A stretch of DNA of 64,000 nucleotides. Origin: Methanosarcina horonobensis HB-1 = JCM 15518 (GTDB lineage Archaea; Halobacteriota; Methanosarcinia; Methanosarcinales; Methanosarcinaceae). The position numbers were made by a program, and so were the translations under genes. Shown one piece after another: positions 15,279-23,983 of the stretch (the stretch's first letter is position 1; every line of letters starts with the position of its first letter). Under the pieces are notes generated by a model. The model did no database searches, was not told the DNA's origin, and saw nothing but the letters and a program-made list of their open reading frames with translations. The stretch lies in assembly GCF_000970285.1 (NCBI RefSeq), contig NZ_CP009516.1:2087036-2151035 (forward strand), given 5' to 3'.

Positions 15279-17033
15279 TTACTTGCTCATTTTTTCTATT
15301 TTGCAAATTGAGACTATGAATTCTGTGCCCTTATCTTTTCTAAGCTCGATACAGCCATCTATCTGCTCAACAAGAATGTTTATAAGCTGAAACCCAAGGG
15401 AATCAGCGGTTCGGAAATCTGTTCCTTCTGGAATACTGATTCCATTGTCAGATACTGCAAGTACATAATTGAAATTTTCTTCTGTACATCCGTTCTCTAA
15501 CTTGAAACATTTTCCATTAACAGTAAACTTTTCCGCTCTTTTCAAGGCTATGCTTATTTCCCCTTCCCTTCTATCCGGAAAAGCATGTTTCAGGGAGTTT
15601 GAAACCAGCTCGTTAACAATAATTCCAAGAGGTATGGCGGTATCCATACCGAGATATATCTGTTCAAGGTCCAGTTTCAGTTTGATATTGTCGTTTCTAA
15701 GATTATACGAGGAAAAGAGGTCCACAGCCAATTTTTGAAGATAATCTGCAAAATCAAGAGTAGTTATTTTGTTTCCTGTGTAAAGCTCCTCATGAATCAG
15801 AGCCATTGAAGCCACACGATTCTGACTTTCCCTGAAAGCTTCAAGCACCTTTTCATCACTGAACCTTTCCGCCTGAAGGCTGAGAAGAGAAGAAATGACC
15901 TGCAGGTTATTCTTTATTCTATGGTGGATTTCTTTTATATGAGTCTCCTGTATCTTTTCGAGCTCTTTTTCAGCTCTTTTGCGTTCTGTAATATCCTGAA
16001 TTGTTCCGCTCATAAAAACAGGATTATTGTTCTCATCAAAGACAGCACCACCCTGAGCATGAACTATAAGTTCTGCTCCATCAGCTGTAATTATTCGATA
16101 ATCAATCTCATAAGGCTCTCCGTTTAAGGATCTCTTAATAGCGGTATCCGCATATTTCCGGTCTTCGGGATGTATATAATCCAGAATCTCATTGTAAGGC
16201 AAGCCAAATTTTCGAGGTGCAAGCCCAAAAATGCGGTATAATTCATCAGACCAGTATACCTCACCAGTCACAAGATTCCAGTCCCAGCTTCCGATATGGG
16301 CTATTTTTTGGGCTTCTGAAAGCCTCATCTCGTTCTCCTTTAAGGAGTTATAAGTTTTTTCAAGTTCAGCTGTACGTGCTTTAACCAGATTTTCCAGGTT
16401 ATCAAGTACTCCTTTCAGCCTGGATTCTGCCTCTTCAGCTCTCTTTCTACCGGAGTTTTCTATTCGCTCCCATTTTCCTTCCTTTTTAGCCAGAATAAAC
16501 TGATGGTTCGAGACTATCTCAGCAATCCCGGCTACATTACATTTTTCGAAGGAATAGGTACACATAGTTATCATACGATATTTGCTGATGACGCTATCTA
16601 TTTCTCCCTCACGATAAGCAAAGTCCTGCCTGCGTTCCTCTAACAAGAAAAAATCGCCACTTAATCTCAAACCATCGTAATCTTTAGCGATTTTCTGGTT
16701 GAGCTTCTCAAGCCCATTTCTTATAGGATTGCTTGAATCCGAAATATAATATCTTGCGTACCAGTTATCATACGAGATTATCTCCATCTGCCCTCTCTGT
16801 AGATAAACATCAAAGTCAGGAACGCCCTTTACCAGGGCTTCCTTTGCTTCTTCTACATCAAGAAGTTGTGATGTGACCCACATACAAAATTCATCATTTT
16901 CCAGTCCTGCTTTGAAATAAGGAACAACTACATCCATCAAATCTTCTTTCGTCTTGTAGAACTGGCAGAAATGTGTCCCCCATGATATGTTTCCGATAGT
17001 TTCGACGCCAGAAATCCTTACTCTTCCTTCCAT
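15279..17033 (-). CDS. MEDS-PAS sensor histidine kinase (HisKA_2 type)
   Basis: A 584-residue cytoplasmic sensor kinase. Residues about 10-190 form a MEDS domain (SWGTHFCQFYKTKEDLMDVV; YDGLRLSGDFF; ITMCTYSFEKC), a methanogen/methylotroph sensory module thought to bind a small ligand. A coiled coil (about 195-235) leads to a PAS domain (IGSWDWNLVTGEVYWSDELY; HPEDR). The HisKA_2 dimer domain contains the phospho-His in EIHHRIKNNLQVISSLLSLQ, and a HATPase domain carries NELVSNSLKHAF and DNGISIPEG. No membrane segment or response regulator is adjacent. It is paralogous to 57730-60138. The gene starts 25 bases from the TnpB element end, so the insertion lies directly behind its 3' end. Confidence 0.93.
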   Translation of the reverse strand: MEGRVRISGVETIGNISWGTHFCQFYKTKEDLMDVVVPYFKAGLENDEFCMWVTSQLLDVEEAKEALVKGVPDFDVYLQRGQMEIISYDNWYARYYISDSSNPIRNGLEKLNQKIAKDYDGLRLSGDFFLLEERRQDFAYREGEIDSVISKYRMITMCTYSFEKCNVAGIAEIVSNHQFILAKKEGKWERIENSGRKRAEEAESRLKGVLDNLENLVKARTAELEKTYNSLKENEMRLSEAQKIAHIGSWDWNLVTGEVYWSDELYRIFGLAPRKFGLPYNEILDYIHPEDRKYADTAIKRSLNGEPYEIDYRIITADGAELIVHAQGGAVFDENNNPVFMSGTIQDITERKRAEKELEKIQETHIKEIHHRIKNNLQVISSLLSLQAERFSDEKVLEAFRESQNRVASMALIHEELYTGNKITTLDFADYLQKLAVDLFSSYNLRNDNIKLKLDLEQIYLGMDTAIPLGIIVNELVSNSLKHAFPDRREGEISIALKRAEKFTVNGKCFKLENGCTEENFNYVLAVSDNGISIPEGTDFRTADSLGFQLINILVEQIDGCIELRKDKGTEFIVSICKIEKMSK

Positions 17034-17569
17034 TCCATATTTTCCCCAACAGAACGAATATCCAATAATAACAAATGAAATTATTATTTCAATCAGGAAG
17101 CCGAAATATTTCTTCTTTGAACATAAAGGAATTTATCGGGTAGTTATTTATACCAAATAGATAATATACTGGCCTTTTAGAAAATGAATGGTTTGAAAGT
17201 TATTTGTAGCAAATATTGATTATATCAATAATGAAAACTTCGAGATTTAGATAATATATAATATTTATTTTCTCAAAGGAGAAATATTAAGTTTAATTTC
17301 AGTAAAGATAATACATAAAATGTCAATACTTTCTAAACATAAAATATTATTTTCAAACTGCTGAGCGTATTTTTTTCAAACCTGGAAATACCTGTATTAA
17401 CCATTTATAGCTGGTATAATAAGAAGTTACTCCAAGTACTTGCAATAATTTAAGAAAAATCCGGGTGATATCTAATTTCAGATTCATTTATTTAAGGTAG
17501 CTTGTTGATATATCAAGGGGACAAATACTTTACACTTAAGTACATGGGTCCGATAAGATAAATGCAGGC
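17034..17569. other. Intergenic gap, promoter region of the MEDS kinase
   Basis: AT-rich sequence with no gene, hairpin or repeat that I can support. It holds the likely promoter of the kinase at 15279-17033, but no single TATA box stands out. Confidence 0.4.
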
Positions 17570-19474
17570 TTATCTATTATTTTCTGTAGCACTGAAATTT
17601 ATGGTAAATTTCGTTCCACCGTTTCTTTTTAGCTGAATTTTACCATCTAACTGGTCCACTAAACTATTTACCAGCTGGAGGCCCAGCGTACCGGGGTCTT
17701 CGAGATTAACTGTTTCCGGAATGCCAGATCCGTTATCGGAAATTATCAAGGCGTATCGAGCGCTTCTTCGAGCAGATTCTTCTTCTCTACTGCTTAATTT
17801 ACTGCTGTCCTTTTTTTTAAAGAGTTTAATTTGAATTTTTCCTTTGTCCCTACCTTTAAATGCATACTTTAAGGAATTGGATATCAGCTCATTAACGGTC
17901 ATTCCCAATGGGACGGCAATATCCGTGTCAAAGAATATATCATCTTCGATATTCAGGTTTAAACTGATATCAGTGTCTCCAACTCTGTAAGTCTGGAAAA
18001 GATTTTTAGCAAGTTTTTCAAGATATAACGAGAAATTCAGAGCATCATCTCTTCCTCCCTGATGCAGTTCCTTATGGATAAGTGCAATAGACATTACTCT
18101 GTCCTGGCTTTCCCTGAAGCCTTCAAGGACTTCCGAGGCTTTAATAGTCTTTCTATTTCTGAATTTTTCAGCCTGGAGATCCAGAAGAGAGGAGATTACC
18201 TGAAGATTATTTTTGATTCTATGGTGCGTTTCCTTTTTACGGGCAATTTCAAGATTTTCCAGAGCTTTTTCTGCCTCTTTTTTCTCAGTGATATCATAGG
18301 CGGTCCCCTGGTATTTATCAGGTCTTCCATCTTTTCTCTGGACTTTCTGGTAAGACTGGTGCACCCATATTATTTTGCCGCTCTTATGCATGATCCGAAA
18401 GTCAAGCTCCCTAGATAAATTATAAGATGATACTCGGATGTCTTCTATATCTTTAAGGACAAGTGGCAAATCTTCAGGATGAATAATTCCCACCCATGAA
18501 ACTCGCCTTAAAAGGAACTCTTCTTCACTATATCCGGTTATTTCTTTTACCTGGCCATGCATAAACTCCGGGAAAAAATTTTCATCCAGCTGGAAGGCAA
18601 TCCCCTTAAAATTCTGTATAAACGACCGATAGTTCTCCTCACTAAACTCCAGTCTTTCCTGGACAAGCTTCCTCTCGGTGATGTCTTTCATCACACCAAG
18701 AGCTCTATTTACACTGCCTTTTTCATCTTTCAGGCAGATCAACTTTTCTTCTATCCAGGCGTAGCTCTCATCCATCCTCCTGAATCTGTATTCCATACAG
18801 AGATTTTCCCCACATTTTATGCAATTTTCAAAAGTCTGCCAGATTCTGTCCCGTTCTTCCGGATGAACTCGATTTAACCATACATCGAGACCTGTACTTT
18901 TAAAGTTTTTTGAATCAAATCCCATAAGTTTTCTGGTAGCTCCAGACCAGGAAATTTTCTTATTTGTTATATCATAATCAAATACGATTTGTCCTGTTTG
19001 TGTCGTAACAACTCGATATCTTTCCTCGTCTTTCTTAAGCTTCTTCTCTACTTCATCAAGTTCTGTAATATCCTGGAGTACTGTAACCAGTCCGGCAATT
19101 TCACCTTCCTCATTGTCAAAGGTCGACTTATTTACCAGGAAAGTTCTTTTTATTCCGTCTGCACAAATTCCCTCGTACTCATGTGTGCTTGCTCCGCCAC
19201 GATTGAGAAGCTCGGTATCATCTGTATTCCACTCTGCTACATGCTCCAGCAGAAGTGTCTCGTTTACAAAAGTTCTTTCGGGAAACTTTTCAACAATCTT
19301 GCTGGCCACTTCAGGCAGAGTATATCCGATAATCTCTTCTTCAGGAAGACCGACAATCTGTCTAGCAAAAGTTCTGTTTACTCTAACATAAATTCCATTC
19401 CTGTCTTTATAGCAGATAGGGTTAAGCATTGTATCGAGCATATTTCTTATAAAATAACAATTATTTTGAGGCAT
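17570..19474 (-). CDS. Triple-PAS sensor histidine kinase (HisKA_2 type)
   Basis: A 634-residue soluble kinase. Three PAS domains follow each other: first with NPICYKDRNGIYVRVNRTFA, second with GQIVFDYDITNKKISWSGAT, third with GIAFQLDENFFPEFMHGQ. The C-terminal kinase has HisKA_2 (KKETHHRIKNNLQVISSLLD) and HATPase (NELISNSLKYAFKGRD; IISDNGSGIPE). It has no transmembrane helices and no MEDS domain. The kinase half is closely related to those at 15279-17033 and 57730-60138, so these three belong to one expanded family. No cognate regulator is encoded nearby. The second PAS motif (TQTGQIVFDYD) matches one in the 57730-60138 kinase, suggesting module shuffling. Confidence 0.92.
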   Translation of the reverse strand: MPQNNCYFIRNMLDTMLNPICYKDRNGIYVRVNRTFARQIVGLPEEEIIGYTLPEVASKIVEKFPERTFVNETLLLEHVAEWNTDDTELLNRGGASTHEYEGICADGIKRTFLVNKSTFDNEEGEIAGLVTVLQDITELDEVEKKLKKDEERYRVVTTQTGQIVFDYDITNKKISWSGATRKLMGFDSKNFKSTGLDVWLNRVHPEERDRIWQTFENCIKCGENLCMEYRFRRMDESYAWIEEKLICLKDEKGSVNRALGVMKDITERKLVQERLEFSEENYRSFIQNFKGIAFQLDENFFPEFMHGQVKEITGYSEEEFLLRRVSWVGIIHPEDLPLVLKDIEDIRVSSYNLSRELDFRIMHKSGKIIWVHQSYQKVQRKDGRPDKYQGTAYDITEKKEAEKALENLEIARKKETHHRIKNNLQVISSLLDLQAEKFRNRKTIKASEVLEGFRESQDRVMSIALIHKELHQGGRDDALNFSLYLEKLAKNLFQTYRVGDTDISLNLNIEDDIFFDTDIAVPLGMTVNELISNSLKYAFKGRDKGKIQIKLFKKKDSSKLSSREEESARRSARYALIISDNGSGIPETVNLEDPGTLGLQLVNSLVDQLDGKIQLKRNGGTKFTINFSATENNR

Positions 19475-19835
19475 TTATTTTACTTCCGGAATTTTATTAT
19501 TCAGTACTCGAAACGCTGAGGTTTATTACTGGTTTGTAATTTTGTAGTTTCAGTTCTTTTGCACACAGGGTTTTTACAATTATTTGCGATCATCTCATTT
19601 TTTCTCCCATCCCTCGTTTTTAAGAAAAGGTTCTATTATTGATTAATTTTTACATGTATTTTCATCTAAAAGTATAGTGGAAGGAGCTAATAGGTAGCTT
19701 TGTCCTGCAATATTACTTTTAACAAGGTCTATAGTTCTGCTAATTTTTTATTTTCCAGCAGTACTTCTCGAAGAGTAAATACCGATTAAGCAGATTAATT
19801 TTGATGAAATTTTTTTGCTTGTAGTTTTAAAAGTA

Positions 19836-19923
19836 CTAAGACGATAATTTATTTTAAATTAATTATATCAAAAATTGCTTCTAAGCGAAAAGAAGTTTAA
19901 TGTTGAAAATTTAAAGCCTAGGA
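19836..19923. repeat. Direct repeat A flanking an RNA candidate
   Basis: About 85 bases, including ATTTATTTTAAATTAATTAT, TTTAATGTTGAAAATTTAAA and GCCTA, recur with about 75 % identity and in the same orientation at 20300-20387. The pair brackets the hairpin-rich segment at 20142-20222. The surrounding 19475-19835 gap holds no gene. Confidence 0.5.
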
Positions 19924-20141
19924 TAACTTTTTATATATAATGCTTATGAGAGTGCATCATTTTGAGGAAATTAAAATTTTTAAGATACTATGGTTATTTA
20001 ATTGTATCCAAATTTTCGATTAGAAAAACCTTTTTATAATCCTACCTAAGTAAATGCCCTGTATATCTGCATATTGAAAGTGAAAAACGTGATAGAAGGG
20101 AAAACAGGAATTTAAGAATAGTAAGAAGAAACCTAGAGGCA

Positions 20142-20222
20142 CTGGATCCATACTGCATCCCCCGATACAGTCTCTTCGAATGTTATGCTCCCCCAAGCAT
20201 ATCGATTCGAAGGAAGGATCAG
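20142..20222 (-). ncRNA. Candidate structured RNA: three-way junction with two G-loop hairpins
   Basis: On the minus strand an outer stem CTGATCC/GGATCCAG (one bulge) encloses two arms. Arm 1 is TTCGAAT/ATTCGAA with an inner ATGCT/AGCAT stem and a TGGGGG loop. Arm 2 is a perfect 8 bp stem ACTGTATC/GATGCAGT (with one G-U) closing a GGGG loop. This amount of nested pairing in 81 bases is far beyond the neighbourhood. A minus-strand 80-codon frame crosses it but looks non-coding. It may be a small RNA or a leader; the family is not recognised. Confidence 0.5.
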
Positions 20223-20299
20223 CGACCCCCGGGTAATTCTTTATGCGGTAGATTTTCCCCAACTCTCTATCCCATCTTACTTCCCAACTCCAGAATATA

Positions 20300-20387
20300 C
20301 TAATAAGATAAATTATTTTAAATTAATTATACAAAAAATTGTTTCCAAACAAAAAATAATTTAACGTAAAATATTTCAAGCCTATCA
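20300..20387. repeat. Direct repeat B flanking an RNA candidate
   Basis: Second copy of the 19836-19923 repeat (AATTATTTTAAATTAATTAT, ATTTAACGTAAAATATTTCA, AGCCTA). It lies just upstream (minus strand) of the structured segment at 20142-20222 and could contain its promoter. Confidence 0.5.
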
Positions 20388-20529
20388 TGAGATTTTCTTA
20401 TGTAACTCGAGTTATTTTCAATGTAATTAAAATTTTCAATACAATATAATTATTCAATTATATTAAAGTTTAAAATATGAACTAATTTTTTGCATCAATT
20501 ATGATATATATAACCCTGTTATTATATAT

Positions 20530-20657
20530 GTCTGGATTAAGGGTAATAGGGTTTCCTCTTAATCTATGGGTTGGATCGCAGGTAGGGACCTCGAGAATAG
20601 GGACTCAGACCCTACCATCTACTTTTAAACTGGACCCGGAGATATTGCCTCTTTTTT
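20530..20657 (+). ncRNA. Candidate small RNA with TATA box and U-tract end
   Basis: A TATA-like ATATATATAAC at 20504-20514 precedes the segment by about 25 bases. The body can form GATTAAG/CTTAATC (20535-20541 with 20558-20564) and GGTAGGG/CCCTACC (20581-20587 with 20610-20616), the latter enclosed by GGGT/ACCC. It ends in CCTCTTTTTTA. Spacing of box, stems and T-run fits an independent transcript of about 125 bases. No open frame explains it, and no known family is recognised. Confidence 0.45.
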
Positions 20658-20828
20658 ATCATTTCTGGATTTGTCCCTAGCTTATATTTGATTTGTGGCT
20701 CTATTGAGGATTATATTGACCTGAACTTTGAGTTTGGATTTAACTGAAAAAAAAGCTCAAATTAGTGTTTATTTTTGCCCTTCAAGGGCCTGGAAATTTA
20801 TTTATGTTTTAGATATTAATAGTATAAT

Positions 20829-20987
20829 ATGTCTACACTGGTAGGTAATGCTGAAGCTATTAGTCAACAAATCTCTCCTGATGCAGCTTTTGGATGCGTC
20901 CTTACCCTGGCAATTATCGGTCTTGTTATGCTCTTCCTTTTGTTCTTCACGCTTCGTCATAATATCCGGAGTAAGCCAAATATCTGA
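20829..20987 (+). CDS. Small single-pass membrane protein (52 aa)
   Basis: The frame from ATG 20829 encodes MSTLVGNAEAISQQISPDAA, then a hydrophobic segment FGCVLTLAIIGLVMLFLLFF and a basic end TLRHNIRSKPNI before TGA. This is the typical layout of a one-helix membrane protein. There is no clear ribosome site, so leaderless translation is likely (a TATA-like ATATTAATAGTATAAT sits just upstream). An overlapping frame starting at 20848 runs to 21174 (108 residues) and is less protein-like; I prefer the shorter frame. Function unknown. Confidence 0.45.
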   Translation: MSTLVGNAEAISQQISPDAAFGCVLTLAIIGLVMLFLLFFTLRHNIRSKPNI

Positions 20988-21176
20988 AATCCTTGCTGCC
21001 TCTGCTCTTTTTGTCCGGTATATCTGTGATGTTCTGTTTCTTAAACAGTCACGGGTACGACTTGGTGAATATCCGATCCGTAAAACATTCGTGAGCTACT
21101 CAGTCACTATAAATGGAAATGGCGTTATCTACCGAAGGATAAAGCTGAAGTCTAAAATCAAAAGCGAAGTCTAAAG

Positions 21177-21329
21177 TCATTTTTCTTTAAAATACTTAAA
21201 AAAGATGAAGAAAGCAAAAAAGGCAACATATCCTGCCATTCCATAGCTTTCGGTTGCGATTCCCACTATTCCTTGAATTCCTAAAAATCCAAAAAATCCA
21301 AAATAACCTAAATTTTTTTTATTTTTCAT
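21177..21329 (-). CDS. Small Gly/Phe-rich membrane protein (50 aa)
   Basis: A 50-residue frame on the minus strand starts MKNKKNLGYFGFFGFLGIQG, continues IVGIATESYGMAGYVAFFAF and ends FIFFKYFKEK. Two hydrophobic segments are joined by a short polar turn (ATESYG), with lysines at both ends. The N-terminal part resembles the opening of DUF3796-like small membrane proteins. No ribosome site is evident. It overlaps nothing convincing and lies between the 20829 frame and the LysE exporter. Function unknown. Confidence 0.55.
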   Translation of the reverse strand: MKNKKNLGYFGFFGFLGIQGIVGIATESYGMAGYVAFFAFFIFFKYFKEK

Positions 21330-21580
21330 AGTGAAAATAATATAAGTAAATATTTAAGATTTCCTGAAAATGAATTCCTGTAACTCGTTAATCTGAAAAT
21401 TTTCGTTTTTCTTGCTCGCTTTTCCGGTGATTATCTTCGAGTGCATTTATTTTTTAGGTATAAGTTTTATCTGCTTGCCTGTTTTGAACCTACGTGTTGT
21501 TTCATGTTTTTACATTCTCTCTCTTTTCTCTCTTCTTTGTTAACCGAAAGGGCATTTAAATTTACATGGTATTTAAGACC

Positions 21581-21599
21581 CCGCCAGCCTGTCTGGCGG
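21581..21599 (-). terminator. Hairpin after the LysE-type exporter
   Basis: CCGCCAG and CTGGCGG form a perfect 7 bp stem with a 5-base loop, 17 bases beyond the exporter stop. No long U tract follows, so it may act as a processing or weak termination signal. Confidence 0.5.
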
Positions 21600-21615
21600 C
21601 TCTGCCCAGAATAGT

Positions 21616-22242
21616 TCAAATCAAGTTCAATGACCCCATGCCCACCTTAATAAAAGTCAATCCAAAAATAATCTGGGCTATCCCCAGAAACTGAACGATG
21701 GAAAAATAATATTTGCTGTTAATAAAGAACTTTGACTTCTCTACAATTAATGCGACAATTACCTTTGACCCTACAAGAAGTAGATAGAAACCTGCAATGA
21801 ATAAGACTGTAGCCAAGATATGAATGCTTAAACTCTTAAAAATTATCGGGCCGCCTATGGAGAGCCAGAATACATATGGGTGCGGATTGCTGAAATTGAC
21901 AATAACTCCTTTTTTAAGGGCATCTTTTTTTTCTACATTTAATTCGATACTGTCCTTTTTGATTTTAAGGGATTCGACTCCCGAATATATAAGATATGAG
22001 GCCCCAAAAAAAGCAATAATCCCTATAAAAAAATCAGAACTTGTCAGATGGGATAGAACAAACAGTACAGCTAAAATTATTGGCAGGTCTGTAATCAGAG
22101 GAGATACTGCAATCTTTATCCCTTCCCACTTGCCATACCGCAGAGTTTCAGAGATAGTTACAGCCAGGAGCGGGCCAGGAGATGTGCCTGCAGCAAGACC
22201 GAGAAATGCTCCCATAGCTAAATATTCAATAAGATCTAACAT
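21616..22242 (-). CDS. LysE/RhtB-family amino acid exporter
   Basis: A 208-residue membrane protein with six hydrophobic segments. The N-terminal LAAGTSPGPLLAVTISETLR carries the SPGP signature of LysE/RhtB transporters. A second landmark is NFSNPHPYVFWLSIGGP, where LysE proteins have a conserved NPK/NPH turn after the cytoplasmic loop (about residues 95-110, rich in Lys/Glu). These proteins export amino acids or related metabolites by proton antiport. It is transcribed alone and followed by a hairpin. The substrate cannot be deduced. Confidence 0.85.
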   Translation of the reverse strand: MLDLIEYLAMGAFLGLAAGTSPGPLLAVTISETLRYGKWEGIKIAVSPLITDLPIILAVLFVLSHLTSSDFFIGIIAFFGASYLIYSGVESLKIKKDSIELNVEKKDALKKGVIVNFSNPHPYVFWLSIGGPIIFKSLSIHILATVLFIAGFYLLLVGSKVIVALIVEKSKFFINSKYYFSIVQFLGIAQIIFGLTFIKVGMGSLNLI

Positions 22243-22422
22243 TACGATGCCTCATTTTTCACATGTCAATTCAAATGACGATAGTAACATTCGACAATAG
22301 TGCAGGTTAATACATTAATGGCTTAAATAATACATTGAATTACAGATAAGAGTTTAGTGCTATATAACCACACACTATTTTAAACAAAATTTCGAACTTT
22401 TAAATCTATTTTTTGGAAGGAA

Positions 22423-22440
22423 AGAGGCTTTTATGCCTCT
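22423..22440 (-). terminator. Hairpin overlapping the ABC permease stop
   Basis: On the minus strand AGAGGC, six loop bases and GCCTCT then TTTCC overlap the last codons and stop of the permease. It is short but well placed. Confidence 0.35.
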
Positions 22441-23183
22441 ATCTTTGAAAAAAGAAATGCGCCGATCATACAGACAAAGACAGATAATGCACTTATTGTT
22501 GCAAGGTCACTATAAATGCCAAACACGCTCATGCCTGCAAGGGCTCCTCTCATGCCGTCCACGCCGTAAGTGAGGGGATCGATCCTGCTTATGAAATAAA
22601 TTGCAGGAGGCAGGTTTTCAAGAGGGAAGAGGGCTCCTGAGAGGAAGAAGATGGGCATTATCAGGAAGTTCATGATCAGCTGGAAGCCGTGCATATCTGT
22701 CATTTTTGAGGCAATTGCAAGGCCAAGGCCGGTAAAGAAAATAGCTATCAGGAACATGAATATTAACCCTATCCCGAGGCTCCCTATACCAGGAATCCTG
22801 AACCCGAGCATGTAGGAAAGGCTAAGCACGATCAGTCCCTGAACCATAGCTATGGTTGCGCCTCCAAGGGTTTTCCCTACCATGATTTCCGTCCTCGAGA
22901 TTGGAGCTACAAGGGTTTCTTTGAGAAAGCCGAACTGTCTGTCCCAGATAACCTCAAGACCTGAAAAAACGGCTGTAAAGAGGATTGACATCGAAACAAT
23001 TCCGGGTGCGAGGAAGTCCATGTAATTTGCTCCTCCGCTAGCTCTCGTATACATTGGCCCGAATCCGAAGCCAAATGCGACCATGAAAAGAAGCGGCTGC
23101 CCGAGAGAACCTATCAGCCTCGCTTTTGAACGCCAGTAGTGTTTAAGCTGCCTGAGCCAGAGGATGTAGATTACTTCGATCAA
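22431..23183 (-). CDS. ABC-2 type exporter permease (DrrB-like)
   Basis: A 250-residue permease with six hydrophobic segments and the ABC-2 pattern: N-terminal IYILWLRQLKHYWRSKARLI before the first helix, the conserved GLEVIWDRQFGFLKETLVAP cytoplasmic stretch, and GALFPLENLPPAIYFISRID near the C-terminus. The last is the DrrB/NodJ signature region. It overlaps the upstream ATP-binding gene by four bases (ATGA), so both come from one transcript. Family members export drugs, lipids or polysaccharides; the substrate here is unknown. Confidence 0.9.
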   Translation of the reverse strand: MIEVIYILWLRQLKHYWRSKARLIGSLGQPLLFMVAFGFGFGPMYTRASGGANYMDFLAPGIVSMSILFTAVFSGLEVIWDRQFGFLKETLVAPISRTEIMVGKTLGGATIAMVQGLIVLSLSYMLGFRIPGIGSLGIGLIFMFLIAIFFTGLGLAIASKMTDMHGFQLIMNFLIMPIFFLSGALFPLENLPPAIYFISRIDPLTYGVDGMRGALAGMSVFGIYSDLATISALSVFVCMIGAFLFSKIEA

Positions 23184-23983
23184 TTCCTGCTCCTCCTTCC
23201 CATGCCTCGCATAAACCTTATCTTATTTCCTCCGCCGCTATTTTCGTCTCTTATATCTCTACCCGTAAGCTTGAGGAAGGCTTCTTCCAGTGATTCGGTG
23301 CCGGTATTGGCTTTTATTTTTTCAAGGGTGCCGGATTCTATAATTTTTCCGTGATCGATAATTGCTATTTCGTCGGCTATCTCTTCAGCTTCGTCCATAT
23401 AGTGAGTCGTCAGAAAAATCGTCATGCCCCTTTCTTGATTGAGGCTTTTTATATGGGTCCATATGGACTTTCGTGTCTGCGGGTCAAGACCTACGGTGGG
23501 CTCATCCAGAAAAAGGATTTTCGGATAGTGGACAAGGGCTCTTGCAATCTCAAGCCTGCGCTTCATCCCACCTGAGTACTTTTTTACGTAATCTTTCCGC
23601 CTATCCCAGAGCCCTACGATCTCAAGAGCCTGCCGGATCCTGTTTTCCCTTTCTTTTTTGGGAACTCTGTAAATCACGGCATGGTATGTCATATTTTCGT
23701 AGGCTGTAAGCTCTTCATCAAGGCTGTGGTCCTGAAAAACTATTCCGAAAGAAGCTCTTGCTTCATCCTGTTGTTTAAGAGCGTTGAAGCCGTTTATCCT
23801 GATTTCTCCGGATGTTGGCTTCAGAACCGTTGTAAGCATCTTGATGGTTGTGGACTTGCCTGCCCCATTAGGTCCGAGGAAAGCAAAAATGGAGCCTGCT
23901 TCGACATCAAAACTGATCCCCTTTACCGCTGTAAAATCCTCGAATTTTTTTGTTAGAGATTGAACTGAAAGTATGTTTTGCAT
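23180..23983 (-). CDS. ABC exporter ATP-binding protein (DrrA-like)
   Basis: A 267-residue nucleotide-binding subunit. Visible motifs are Walker A GPNGAGKSTT, Q-loop FGIVFQDHSLDEELTAYEN, signature YSGGMKRRLEIARAL, Walker B ILFLDEPTVGLDPQTR and the H-loop FLTTHYMDEAEE. The sequence QDHSLDEELTAYENM is typical of the DrrA/daunorubicin-resistance group. Its last codons overlap the permease start, giving a two-gene exporter operon. The C-terminal 30 residues, rich in Arg/Gly (GGGNKIRFMRGMGRRSRN), are a basic tail not needed by the fold. Confidence 0.93.
   Translation of the reverse strand: MQNILSVQSLTKKFEDFTAVKGISFDVEAGSIFAFLGPNGAGKSTTIKMLTTVLKPTSGEIRINGFNALKQQDEARASFGIVFQDHSLDEELTAYENMTYHAVIYRVPKKERENRIRQALEIVGLWDRRKDYVKKYSGGMKRRLEIARALVHYPKILFLDEPTVGLDPQTRKSIWTHIKSLNQERGMTIFLTTHYMDEAEEIADEIAIIDHGKIIESGTLEKIKANTGTESLEEAFLKLTGRDIRDENSGGGNKIRFMRGMGRRSRN

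Noticed and set aside
20020-20262. 80-residue minus-strand frame
   Set aside because: TTG start, unusual composition, and it coincides with the nested hairpins of the RNA candidate.
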